Of a stretch of 64,000 bases of DNA, positions 35,014-42,901 are shown one piece after another. The translations under genes were made by a program, and so were the position numbers. The stretch spans positions 1 through 64,000 of the forward strand of contig CAVSQL010000010.1 of the NCBI GenBank assembly GCA_963730065.1. Reading direction: 5' to 3'. The notes below the pieces were generated by a model. The model made no database searches. It was not told the origin of the DNA and saw only the letters and a list, made by a program, of their open reading frames with translations. This DNA comes from UBA9676 sp963730065 (GTDB lineage Bacteria; Actinomycetota; Actinomycetes; Streptosporangiales; Streptosporangiaceae). The first letter of the stretch is position 1; every line of letters begins with the position of its first letter.

Positions 35014-35373
35014 TCAAGCACGGCGCCGCCGAAATCCGCGCGCGGGGGGGAGGCCGCCATCATAGCCGGGGATGCCTGTCTCACCTGGCGTGACGTCCGC
35101 CGCCTGCCCGCCGCCGGGCCCGGTGCTGCCCCGCGGGGCCGGCCGGCCGCGCGGCGGGCCCGAACCGGTCCCGGCCCTCCCGCGCCGGCGGGCATGGGTG
35201 ATCACCCGGCGGGCGTGCGTGATGTAGGGGGCGATTTCCGTCCGGAATCTCCGCGCGTTGCGGCTGCTCAGGTCGATCTCATAGGTCCTGCCGTCAACCT
35301 CGAACCGCACCGTCTCGCTGGCCTCCGAGGCATCCAGATCATCGACCAGGTGGACATGAATCTTCTTGGTCAT
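35014..35373 (-). CDS. Lsr2-like nucleoid protein with a non-standard C-terminal tail
   Basis: The 119-residue product has residues 1-57 matching the Lsr2 oligomerisation domain (MTKKIHVHLVDDLDASEASETVRFEVDGRTYEIDLS...). The usual C-terminal DNA-binding domain (REW...GRIP...AY) is missing. In its place is a basic Gly/Pro/Arg tail with RGR at about 64-66 and RGRP at about 75-78, resembling AT-hooks. A GGAGGGCGGAT site precedes the ATG. Lsr2 silences AT-rich foreign DNA by bridging. This version may bind minor groove through the tail, or may be a truncated paralogue that interferes with full-length Lsr2. Confidence 0.85.
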   Translation of the reverse strand: MTKKIHVHLVDDLDASEASETVRFEVDGRTYEIDLSSRNARRFRTEIAPYITHARRVITHARRRGRAGTGSGPPRGRPAPRGSTGPGGGQAADVTPGETGIPGYDGGLPPARGFRRRRA

Positions 35374-35595
35374 ATCCGCCCTCCAGGGGAGCCTGGTATG
35401 GGTGATTTGCCTGTGCCCATCGTAACCAAGGGCCGGCGGCCGTCCCGGCATTGCCGCGGGATTGCTCCTGCTTTGCTCGGATGCGCAGGCTTGGCCGGGG
35501 CCGGTCAGCCGGTCCGGGCCGTGGCCGCCGGGCCGGTCGATCCGGCCTGGGCCCGTTCGTGTAGGGGGTGAGAGAGACTCACCAGGGAGGAACCG

Positions 35596-35949
35596 ATGAA
35601 GCAGTATCTGCTGAGCATCTATCAGCCGGAAGGGACTCCGCCCTCGCCCGAGGTCCTGGAGAAGATCATGCGGGATGTCGGTGCCGTGCGCGAGGAGATG
35701 AAGGCCGCGGGCGCGTGGGTCTTCTCCGGCGGCCTGAACGCCCCGGACACGGCCACCGTGCTCCGGCTCGACCGCGGCGAGGTGCTCATGACCGACGGCC
35801 CGTTCGCCGAGGGTAAGGAGTACCTCGGCGGGTTCACGATCATCAAGGCACCTGATCTGGACGCCGCGCTGGACTGGGGCCGCAGGCTGGCCCGGGTGCT
35901 CCCGCTGCCGATCGAGGTGCGGCCGTTCGTGGACGAGACCGGGGACTGA
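35596..35949 (+). CDS. DGPF-domain (YciI-like) protein, ECF42 partner
   Basis: This 117-residue YciI/DGPF-fold protein contains the namesake motif in VLMTDGPFAEGKEYLGGFTIIKA (about 56-78). A GGGAGGAACC site precedes the ATG. It is followed nine bases later by an ECF42 sigma gene. Genes for DGPF proteins are the characteristic neighbours and likely targets of ECF42 factors. Its enzymatic role is unknown. Confidence 0.92.
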   Translation: MKQYLLSIYQPEGTPPSPEVLEKIMRDVGAVREEMKAAGAWVFSGGLNAPDTATVLRLDRGEVLMTDGPFAEGKEYLGGFTIIKAPDLDAALDWGRRLARVLPLPIEVRPFVDETGD

Positions 35950-35957
35950 CACCCGGC

Positions 35958-37184
35958 GTGCCTGCTGTCAGCGCCGCCGGGATCGCGCATGTGTTCCGCG
36001 AGGAGTACGGCCGTGCGGTGGCCGTCCTGGCCCGCCACTTCGGTGACATCGACATCGCCGAGGAGGCGGTCCAGGACGCGTTCACCGTGGCGGTGCAGCG
36101 GTGGCCGGCCTCCGGGCTGCCGGCCAGCCCGGCCGGCTGGATCATCACCACCGCCCGCCACCGGGCGATCGACCGTCTGCGCCGGGAGGCGTCCCGCGAG
36201 GACCGGCACGCGCAGGCCGCGCTGGTGCACGCCCGCGATGACCGGCCGGAGGAGGGCGCGGTGCGCGATGACCGGCTGCGGCTGATCTTCACCTGCTGCC
36301 ATCCGGCGCTCGCCGTCAGCGCGCAGCTGGCACTGACGCTGCGGCTCCTGGGCGGGCTCACCACCGCGGAGATCGCCCACGCCTTCCTGGTGCCGGAGCC
36401 GACGATGGCGCAGCGGATCGTCCGGGCCAAGGGCAAGATCCGCGACGCGAAGATCCCCTACCGGGTGCCGGCCGAGGCCGATCTGCCCGACCGCCTGCGG
36501 GCGGTGCTGGCCGTGGTCTACCTCATCTTCAACGAGGGCTACACGGCCAGCTCGGGCGACCGCCTCGTCCGCGAGGACCTCTGCTCCGAGGCGATCCGGC
36601 TCGGGCGGCTGCTGGCCGAGCTCATGCCCGACGAGGGCGAGGTCATGGGCCTGCTCGCGCTCATGCTGCTCATCGAGTCGCGCCGGGCCACCCGCACCAC
36701 CCCCAGCGGCGGCCTGGTGCTGCTGGCCGAGCAGGACCGCAGCCGCTGGGACCACGGCCTCATCGCCGAGGGCCAGGCCCTCGTCCGGCGGTGCCTGCGG
36801 CTGGGCCATCCCGGCCCCTACCAGATCCAGGCGGCCATCAACGCCGTGCACAGCGACGCGCCGACGGTGGCCGCGACGGACTGGCGGCAGATCCTGCAGC
36901 TCTACGACCAGCTCGCCTCGCTCGCCCCCAGCCCGGTCGTGGCGCTCAACCGCGCGGTCGCGGTCGCGGAGGTCGAGGGACCGGAGGCGGCGCTCGCCCT
37001 CGTGGACGGCCTCGGCCTGGGTGACTACTACCTGTTCCACGCCATCCGCGCCGACCTGCTGCGGCGCCTGGGCCGCGACCGGGAGGCGGCGCTGGCGTAC
37101 GAGGCGGCGATCGCCCGCGCCCGCAACGCGGCCGAGCGCGAGTTCCTGCGCCGCAGCCGCGACGCGCTCGGCCGCGGCGGCTGA
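35958..37184 (+). CDS. ECF42-type RNA polymerase sigma factor with a C-terminal extension
   Basis: In this 408-residue protein, sigma region 2 (about 8-75) and region 4 (about 105-165, TAEIAHAFLVPEPTMAQRIVRAKGKIR) are followed by the roughly 200-residue TPR-like extension typical of ECF42 (VYLIFNEGYTASSGD..., GPYQIQAAINAVH, DWRQILQLYDQL, NRAVAVAEVEGP). It has no anti-sigma factor; the extension is thought to control activity. GTG 35958 is nine bases after the DGPF gene. Length and domain order are normal for the group. Confidence 0.94.
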   Translation: MPAVSAAGIAHVFREEYGRAVAVLARHFGDIDIAEEAVQDAFTVAVQRWPASGLPASPAGWIITTARHRAIDRLRREASREDRHAQAALVHARDDRPEEGAVRDDRLRLIFTCCHPALAVSAQLALTLRLLGGLTTAEIAHAFLVPEPTMAQRIVRAKGKIRDAKIPYRVPAEADLPDRLRAVLAVVYLIFNEGYTASSGDRLVREDLCSEAIRLGRLLAELMPDEGEVMGLLALMLLIESRRATRTTPSGGLVLLAEQDRSRWDHGLIAEGQALVRRCLRLGHPGPYQIQAAINAVHSDAPTVAATDWRQILQLYDQLASLAPSPVVALNRAVAVAEVEGPEAALALVDGLGLGDYYLFHAIRADLLRRLGRDREAALAYEAAIARARNAAEREFLRRSRDALGRGG

Positions 37185-37218
37185 TCCGCCGGCCGGAAGG
37201 CCGGGCGCGGCGGGCGGG

Positions 37219-37662
37219 TCAGCGGGCCCGCTTCACCACGGTGATGAAGAAGTTGTCGATCTGCCGGATGACGTCCATGAAGCGCTCGAAGTCCACCGGC
37301 TTGCTGACGTAGGCGTTGGCGTGCAGGGCGTAGCTGCGCAGGACGTCCTGCTGGGCCTGCGACGTGGTCAGGATGACCACCGGGATGACCTTGAGCACCG
37401 GATCGGCCTTGAGCTCGGCGAGCACCTCCAGGCCGTCGCGCCGCGGCAGGTTGAGGTCGAGCAGGATCAGCCCCGGGACGGGCGCGCCGGCGTAGTCGCC
37501 GGTCCGGCGCAGGAACTGCAGCGCCTGCTCGCCGTCGGTCACCACGTGCAGCACGTTGCGTATCTTGTTGTGCTCGAACGCTTCCCTGGTCATCAGGACG
37601 TCGCCCGGGTCGTCCTCGACCAGCAGCACGTCCACGGCCTGGCACTCGCCGCGCTCAGCCAT
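37219..37662 (-). CDS. Single-domain response regulator (Rcp1-like receiver)
   Basis: The 147-residue CheY-like receiver has the acidic pair EDD (LLVEDDPGDVLM), the phospho-acceptor Asp in LILLDLNLPRRDG, Thr in ILTTSQ and Lys in YVSKPVDF. The long loop and the DPGD signature are typical of receivers paired with phytochrome or bacteriophytochrome-like kinases. It overlaps the kinase stop by eight bases. GGAGG is best placed for the ATG at 37662; an ATG four codons upstream is too close to it. Confidence 0.92.
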   Translation of the reverse strand: MAERGECQAVDVLLVEDDPGDVLMTREAFEHNKIRNVLHVVTDGEQALQFLRRTGDYAGAPVPGLILLDLNLPRRDGLEVLAELKADPVLKVIPVVILTTSQAQQDVLRSYALHANAYVSKPVDFERFMDVIRQIDNFFITVVKRAR

Positions 37663-39388
37663 CGGCACCGGCATCCTCCGGCCGCACGGGCAGGGTGAAG
37701 CAGAAGCGGGCGCCGGACGTGACCGTGGTGTCCAGCCAGATGCGGCCGCCGTGGTATTCGATGATCTTCCGGCACATGGCCAGGCCGATCCCCGTCCCCG
37801 GGTAGGCCGCCTTGTCGTGCAGGCGCTGGAAGATCACGAAAATCCGCTCGGCGTACTCGGCCGGGATCCCGATGCCGTTGTCGGCGAACGCGAACAGCCA
37901 GTGCCCGCCGTCCCGGCGGGCCGACACCGAGATGCGGGGGGCCTGCTCGCCGGCGAACTTCAGCGCGTTGCTGAGCAGGTTCTGGAACACCGCGGTGAGC
38001 AGTGAGGTCTCCCCCAGCACCACCGGCAGGTCGCCGACCTCGATCGTCGCGTGCGAGGCCCGGACCGCGGGGCCGAGGTTCGCCCAGGCCTGCGCGAGCA
38101 GGACGGCGCAGGAGACCTGTTCCCGCCGCTGCCCCGTCCGTCCCACCCGGCTGAACGCCAGCAGGTCGTTGATCAGCTGCTGCATGCGCTTGGCGCCGTC
38201 GACCGCGTGCTCGATGTACTGGTCGGCCTTCTCGTCCAGCCGGCCCGCGTAGCGGCGCTGCAGCAGCTGGCAGAAGCTGGCCACCTTCCGCAGCGGCTCC
38301 TGCAGGTCATGGGAGGCGACGTACGCGAACTGCTCGAGTTCGGCGTTCGACCGCTGCAGGTCCTCGGTCCGGGCCTCCAGGCTCGCGTGGGCCGCTTCCA
38401 GCCCCGCGTGGGCCGTCTCCAGCTGGGCATGCGCCACCTGGGCCGTGGACAGTTCCGCCAGGATGCGCTCGCGCATGCGGTTCACGTCCATCCCGGTGGT
38501 GCGCACCTCCTGCGGCCCGCCGGGGTCGACGTGGTGCGCGAAGTCACCGTCGGCCACCTGGAGGGCGTCGGCGGCCAGCCGGGACAGCGGGCGGATCACC
38601 GAGATCTCGAGGATGAACGCGAGCACGATCAGGATGACCAGCAGCGCGAGCCCGATGCCGAGGCAGATCGCGTTGAGCGCCGTCGCGGAATTGTTCAGCC
38701 CGGAGACGGCGTGCCCCCGCTCGCGGGCCAGGTCCGCCTGCAGGCTGTTCAGCGCGCCGCGCAGCCGGTCGAAGTCGGCCTTCCCCTGGTTGACGGTGGC
38801 GCCGGTGACGGGCTTCCCGGTGGCCCGCACCTGGTTGATGGTGGGCTGGGCGTACCCGGCCCGCCACGTGCCCGCCCGGACGGTCACCCGGGTGAGATCG
38901 GCCTGGGCGGCCGGCATGCTGGTGAGCAGGACGCGCAGGGCGCTGACCTCCCGCCGCTCCTGGGCGAGGCCGTCGGCGTACGGGGTCAGGAAGGTGGGCC
39001 GCGCGCTCAGCTCGTAGCCCCGGACCCCGGTCTCCTGGTTGAGGTAGGCGATCCCCAGCTGGGAGGTGCGGAACGCCGCGGGATCGATCTTGCTCACCAC
39101 CCGGTCGCGGGCGCTGGCCAGGTTGGCCAGCGCCACCCCGCCGACCACGATCGCGGCGATCGCGAACAGCGTCACGATCACGACACCGACCCCGAAGGTC
39201 CGCCTGAGCGGCCAGCCCGCGGCCAGCCCCGCCGCCATGGTCCGCGCGCGGGCGGCCGCCGGCCCGGCATCGGCGCCCGGCCTGGTCCCGGCCGGCTCGG
39301 CACCGGGCTCGGGCCCCGGGCCAGCGAGCCCGGCTTCGGTGCCCGGCTCGGCTTCGGTGCCCGGCTCGGTCGCCGGCAGGCCGTTCAT
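37655..39388 (-). CDS. Membrane sensor histidine kinase (CHASE3-like, HisKA/HATPase)
   Basis: The 577-residue product has an N-terminal Pro/Glu/Gly repeat region (EPGTEAEPGTEAG). A transmembrane helix (about 65-90) is followed by an extracytoplasmic four-helix CHASE3-like domain with the signature LNQETGVRGYELS, a second TM (about 245-270) and HAMP. A coiled coil (AQVAHAQLETAHAGLEAAHASLEARTEDL) leads to HisKA with His in VASHDLQEPLRKV, then HATPase_c (NLLSNALKFAG, DNGIGIP, GTGIGLAMCRK). It overlaps both neighbours by 4 and 8 bases. It likely phosphorylates the downstream receiver. Confidence 0.93.
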   Translation of the reverse strand: MNGLPATEPGTEAEPGTEAGLAGPGPEPGAEPAGTRPGADAGPAAARARTMAAGLAAGWPLRRTFGVGVVIVTLFAIAAIVVGGVALANLASARDRVVSKIDPAAFRTSQLGIAYLNQETGVRGYELSARPTFLTPYADGLAQERREVSALRVLLTSMPAAQADLTRVTVRAGTWRAGYAQPTINQVRATGKPVTGATVNQGKADFDRLRGALNSLQADLARERGHAVSGLNNSATALNAICLGIGLALLVILIVLAFILEISVIRPLSRLAADALQVADGDFAHHVDPGGPQEVRTTGMDVNRMRERILAELSTAQVAHAQLETAHAGLEAAHASLEARTEDLQRSNAELEQFAYVASHDLQEPLRKVASFCQLLQRRYAGRLDEKADQYIEHAVDGAKRMQQLINDLLAFSRVGRTGQRREQVSCAVLLAQAWANLGPAVRASHATIEVGDLPVVLGETSLLTAVFQNLLSNALKFAGEQAPRISVSARRDGGHWLFAFADNGIGIPAEYAERIFVIFQRLHDKAAYPGTGIGLAMCRKIIEYHGGRIWLDTTVTSGARFCFTLPVRPEDAGADG

Positions 39389-40623
39389 CCGCCGGCCATG
39401 GATGAGAAGCCCAGGGCCAGCACGGCCAGGTCGTCGTCCAGATCGCCCCCGTTGAGCTCGCGCACCCGGCCCACGAGCCACTGGAGGAGTTGGTCATCGC
39501 GCTGCTTGCGTTCCGCCGGTCGCATGACCCGCGTACTTCCCAGGAACCGCTGGATGATGTCAGTCAGCCCCTCACTTCCCAGCCGCTCCGGACCCTCGCC
39601 GATCCGGCCCTCGACCAGCCCGTCGGTGTACATGAGCAAGGACCAGCCGTCGCCGAGCGCGACCTCGCTGCTCGGCCAGTCCCGCGCGTGCGCGATGCCG
39701 GGGGGCGGGCACACGGGCGCCACCAGTTCGCGCACCCCGCCGGGGCCGATCAGCAGCGGCTGCGGATGGCCGGCCAGGTGCAGCCGGCCGTGGGAGCGGT
39801 CCGGCGCGATCGAGATCATGCACAGCGTGGCGAACATCCGGTCCTCGTGGCGCTCATGTTCCAGCACCTGCTGGACCGCCGACAGGACATCGGCCATCGG
39901 CCGGCCAGCCAGCACCATGGTGCGCCAGGCCACCCGCAGGCAGACACCGAGAGCGGCTTCCTCCGGGCCGCGGCCGCAGACATCCCCCACCACCGCGTGA
40001 ACCCAGCCGTCGGCCGCCTCGACCAGGTCGAAGAAGTCGCCGCCGAGCAGCATCTGCCCCCCGCCGGGCCGGTACTGCGTCGCCACCGTCAGGCGCGGGT
40101 CCGACAGCAGCGGTGACGGCAGCAGGCCGCGTTCCAGCCGGGAGTTCTCCCGGGCGTAGATCTGCGCCTCACGCAGCTGGCTCTGGATCTCCTCCGAGCG
40201 CCGGCGCTCGACGGCATACCGGATGACCCGGTTCAGCAGCGCCCCGTCGACCTGGCCTTTGACCAGGTAATCCTGTGCTCCCGCCCGCACCGCCTCGGCA
40301 CCGAGATGCTCGTCGGCCACCCCCGTCAGCACGACGACGGCCAGCCGGGGCATGTGCTCGGTCAGCCAGCGCACCCCCCGCAGCTCCTCCAGCTCCCGGG
40401 TGTCGGGCAGGCCCAGGTCGAGCAGGACGCAGGTCACACTGGACAGCAGCGGCTTCGCCTCGGCCAGGGACCGCGCCCGGCGCAAGGTGACCGCGGCCGC
40501 CGCGTCGAGCAGGAGCTCCTCGACCAGCAGGGCGTCGGCGTCGTCATCCTCGACGAGCAGCACCTGCCTGGGACCGGGCGCCGTCACCGAGTGCGCCGTG
40601 GCCTGCCTGGCATCGTGAGTCAC
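39385..40623 (-). CDS. Receiver-PP2C phosphatase (RsbU/SpoIIE-type) response regulator
   Basis: This roughly 412-residue protein has an N-terminal receiver (VLLVEDDDADALLVEELL, Asp in CVLLDLGLPD, Lys in YLVKGQVD). A short coiled linker leads to a PP2C-like SpoIIE domain (GGDFFDLVEA, GDVCGRGPEEAALG, YTDGLVEGR, DDDLAVLALG). Such proteins dephosphorylate anti-anti-sigma factors in partner-switching stress pathways. It overlaps the kinase start by four bases, forming a three-gene phosphorelay. The start is uncertain: GTG 40623 (weak AGGG site) or an ATG 66 bases upstream without a ribosome-binding site. Confidence 0.9.
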   Translation of the reverse strand: MTHDARQATAHSVTAPGPRQVLLVEDDDADALLVEELLLDAAAAVTLRRARSLAEAKPLLSSVTCVLLDLGLPDTRELEELRGVRWLTEHMPRLAVVVLTGVADEHLGAEAVRAGAQDYLVKGQVDGALLNRVIRYAVERRRSEEIQSQLREAQIYARENSRLERGLLPSPLLSDPRLTVATQYRPGGGQMLLGGDFFDLVEAADGWVHAVVGDVCGRGPEEAALGVCLRVAWRTMVLAGRPMADVLSAVQQVLEHERHEDRMFATLCMISIAPDRSHGRLHLAGHPQPLLIGPGGVRELVAPVCPPPGIAHARDWPSSEVALGDGWSLLMYTDGLVEGRIGEGPERLGSEGLTDIIQRFLGSTRVMRPAERKQRDDQLLQWLVGRVRELNGGDLDDDLAVLALGFSSMAGG

Positions 40624-40976
40624 GATCTGACCCTGTTCGTGGTTTTCGTGAGCGTCATTCCTGTTCGACGGGTTGGGTTGGGCCAGCATAGTTGGCCGGA
40701 TACGTCCAGAACCGTGAAGCCGCCGAACGCGGATGATCTCGCTGTGTGCCCGGCAGCCGGTCCGGCACAGCCGCTGCGAAGCCGCGGGCCAGGGCAGCCG
40801 CCGGCGTCAAATCTAGACCAAACGCAGGCCGGTCCGCATCCGCGAGCCACCCATCCGGCCCCGGCCGCCTGGCCAAGGGCTCCGGCCGCCCCGCATGATA
40901 GAGGTAATGGCCACGACCGGCGATCACGCTGCAGCGGCGCATCAGGCCCTACGTCCCTGTCTGGGGGACCAGGCGC
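40624..40976. other. Intergenic stretch between divergent genes
   Basis: No gene was recognised. Bases 40621-40735 are AT-richer and probably carry the promoter for the phosphorelay. Just before the SDR at 40977 the DNA remains open in the SDR frame (reads ...PYVPVWGTRR) without a start codon, consistent with a lost SDR N-terminus. Confidence 0.4.
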
Positions 40977-41735
40977 GTGACCGGCGGGACGCGCGGCATC
41001 GGGGCCGCTATCTGCCACCTCCTGGCGGGCGAGGGCGCCGATGTCGCGGCGGGTTACTGGCGGCATCAAGAGAGCGCGGGGAAGTTTCTTTCCGCGATGA
41101 CGGACAGCTACCCCGGCCGTGCCGTCACCCTGCACGAGGGGAACATCGGCGACGCCGATGACTGCCGCCGGGTGATCAGCGAGGTCATCGACCAGCACGG
41201 CCGGCTCGACATCCTGGTCAACAACGCGGGCATCACGATCGACCGCACCGTGGCCAAGATGACCGCGGAGGACTGGCAACGGGTCATCGCGGTGAACCTG
41301 TCCGGCGCGTTCTTCCTGGCCCAGACCGCGCTTGAGCACATGCTCGAACGCGGCACCGGCCGGATCATCAACGTGTCATCGGTGATCGGGGAGACCGGCA
41401 ACATCGGCCAGGCGAACTACGCCGCCTCCAAGTCCGGGCTGTTCGGGCTGACCAAGTCGCTGGCCAAGGAAGCCGTCTTCCAGCTCAGCCGGGCGCAGCG
41501 CCCGGTTGGCGACGGGATCGGGCTGACCGTCAACGCGGTCACCCCCGGCTACATCGCGACCGACATGGTGGCCACCATCCCGGACAAGGTGATGGACCGG
41601 ATCCGCGGCCAGATCCCGCTGGGCCGTCTCGGGCAGCCGGAGGAGATCGCCCGGGTGGTCTGCTTCCTGGCGGCCGACCAGTCCGCCTACATCACCGGGC
41701 AGATCTGGGCCGTCAACGGCGGCCTTGACATGTGA
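40977..41735 (+). CDS. phaB: Acetoacetyl-CoA reductase-like SDR (PhaB type), N-terminally short
   Basis: The 252-residue product has TGGTRGIG, NNAG, NVSSVIGETGNIGQANYAASK (Ser-Tyr-Lys site) and PGYIATDMVATIP, signatures of PhaB/FabG-like acetoacetyl-CoA reductases. PhaB makes (R)-3-hydroxybutyryl-CoA for polyhydroxyalkanoate. GTG 40977 falls at VTGGTRGIG, so the usual first strand (about six residues) is missing unless translation begins upstream. A GGGGGACC site suits this GTG. It is followed by a thiolase fragment and the phasin gene. Activity may be reduced. Confidence 0.82.
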   Translation: MTGGTRGIGAAICHLLAGEGADVAAGYWRHQESAGKFLSAMTDSYPGRAVTLHEGNIGDADDCRRVISEVIDQHGRLDILVNNAGITIDRTVAKMTAEDWQRVIAVNLSGAFFLAQTALEHMLERGTGRIINVSSVIGETGNIGQANYAASKSGLFGLTKSLAKEAVFQLSRAQRPVGDGIGLTVNAVTPGYIATDMVATIPDKVMDRIRGQIPLGRLGQPEEIARVVCFLAADQSAYITGQIWAVNGGLDM

Positions 41736-41746
41736 GCGGAGCAGCC

Positions 41747-41839
41747 GTGGACACCAGCCAGCATGACGGCCACGGGGAGAGCCCGCTCGGCCGGCTGGTC
41801 GCCTACCGCCACGCCGGGGTGGAGCCGAGGATCATCTAG
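41747..41839 (+). pseudogene. Fragment of an acetyl-CoA acetyltransferase (PhaA thiolase)
   Basis: This 30-codon frame starts at GTG 41747, 11 bases after phaB, and reads ...SPLGRLVAYRHAGVEPRII then stops. Thiolases contain a very similar segment (PLARIVA...AGV.P.IMG.GP) well inside the protein. The family match is from pattern memory. The position next to phaB supports a deleted phaA gene. Confidence 0.4.
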
Positions 41840-41876
41840 GCCAGCCGCCCCGCGGCCATCACCGCCATCGCCTCGC

Positions 41877-41913
41877 TTGACATATCTCTCATGTGCTAGA
41901 TATAGTTAGCACA
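41877..41913 (+). promoter_or_regulatory. Strong sigma-70-type promoter overlapped by an operator palindrome
   Basis: A consensus -35 TTGACA (41877-41882) is followed after 18 bases by TATAGT (41901-41906), a near-consensus -10. An inverted repeat, TGTGCTA (41892-41898) and TAGCACA (41907-41913) with 8 bases between, straddles the -10, so a bound dimer would block polymerase. It drives the phasin gene at 41939. The adjacent XRE regulator (42366) is the likely binder. Confidence 0.75.
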
Positions 41914-41938
41914 ACGAGAAGATGAGGAAGGACCAGCG

Positions 41939-42262
41939 ATGAACGAGACCCGCATCCCCGGGCAGGAGCTGCAGGACGAGATCCTGAAGACTGTCCGCAA
42001 GAGCCAGGAGGCCGTCGTCGACGCGATCAAGGCCTGGGCCGACACCGTCCAGTCGATCACGCCGAAGCTGCCCGCCGTGAACATGCCGCTCGTGGACAAG
42101 CTCCCGAAGCCGGAAGACGTGGTGGCGAACGCCTACGACTTCGCCGAGCAACTGCTGGCCAGCCAGCGCAGGTTCGCGGAGGACATGCTCCACGCGACCG
42201 GGCCGCTGACGCCGGGCAAGGCCAACGGCCACGCCGCGAAGACCACCGCCGCGGCCAAGTGA
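41939..42262 (+). CDS. Phasin/HbhA-like amphipathic helical protein
   Basis: The 107-residue, almost fully helical product has repeated amphipathic segments (LQDEILKTVRKSQEAVVDAIKAWADTV and VVANAYDFAEQLLASQRRFAEDML) and a Lys/Ala-rich tail (GHAAKTTAAAK). This is the build of polyhydroxyalkanoate phasins and of mycobacterial HbhA N-termini. A GAGGAAGGA site precedes the ATG. Its neighbours (phaB, the thiolase fragment, an XRE regulator as next to mycobacterial hbhA) fit a granule- or lipid-body-associated protein. Its tight promoter/operator suggests control by fatty acid or PHA status. Confidence 0.8.
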   Translation: MNETRIPGQELQDEILKTVRKSQEAVVDAIKAWADTVQSITPKLPAVNMPLVDKLPKPEDVVANAYDFAEQLLASQRRFAEDMLHATGPLTPGKANGHAAKTTAAAK

Positions 42263-42365
42263 GATCACGTGAGCGGCGGGTCCGGGATGCCCGGGCCCGC
42301 CGCTCACGCGTCACCGCTCACTATGCTGAGCGCGCCGGGGTGCACACGCTGAACGAGGAACTGCC

Positions 42366-42737
42366 ATGACCGATCCGTGGGAGGCGCAGAGGGAGGCGCT
42401 CGGCTCCTTCATCCACGCCCAGCGAAAGATGGCCAACCTGTCGCTGCGGCAGCTCGCGGAGCTGACGAGCCTGTCCAACCCCTACCTCAGCCAGCTGGAG
42501 CGCGGACTGCACCAGCCCTCCGTCCGGGTCCTCAAGCTGATCTCCGACGCCCTGAACGTGTCCGCCGAGACGCTGCTGGCCGAGGCGGGCCTGATCGGGC
42601 CGGCCAGCCCGGACGAGGACGGGAAGGGACCGGAGGGCCCGTCCACGGAAGCCGCGATCCGGGCCGACGAGCGCCTGTCCGAGGACCAGAAATCCGCGCT
42701 CATCGCGGTCTACCGGAGCATGCTCCCGCCCGGCTAG
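42366..42737 (+). CDS. XRE-family transcriptional regulator
   Basis: In this 123-residue protein, a Cro/C1-type helix-turn-helix spans about residues 12-68 (LGSFIHAQRKMANLSLRQLAELTSLSNPYLSQLERGLHQPSVRVLKLISDALNVSAETLL), followed by an acidic linker and a short C-terminal helix. A close relative sits beside hbhA in mycobacteria. It lies 103 bases after the phasin gene and is the obvious candidate to bind the TGTGCTA/TAGCACA palindrome. Confidence 0.92.
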   Translation: MTDPWEAQREALGSFIHAQRKMANLSLRQLAELTSLSNPYLSQLERGLHQPSVRVLKLISDALNVSAETLLAEAGLIGPASPDEDGKGPEGPSTEAAIRADERLSEDQKSALIAVYRSMLPPG

Positions 42738-42901
42738 GGCCCGCGCATCGCGGCGGGACGAGGCCCGGAGCAAACGTGCGTAGCCGGGCTCATAACGCGG
42801 ATGTACAGCATCGGTCCTTGGCCACCAGTGCCGACCCCATGCTCGCGCCCACCGGGCGAGGCCGCATCGCCCACGGTGGGTGAAAGGCGGCCAGGGACCG
42901 G

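Noticed and set aside
34804..35571. A 255-codon plus-strand frame opposite the Lsr2-like gene
   Set aside because: There is no ribosome-binding site or family, and the minus strand has an unambiguous Lsr2 N-terminal domain.
36539..36763. Short antisense frames inside the ECF42 gene
   Set aside because: They are typical GC-bias shadows without start signals.
38051..40000. A 649-codon plus-strand frame opposite the sensor kinase and receiver-PP2C genes
   Set aside because: Same cause. The composition is repetitive Arg/Gly/His/Gln with no family signature, and the minus strand encodes clear two-component domains.
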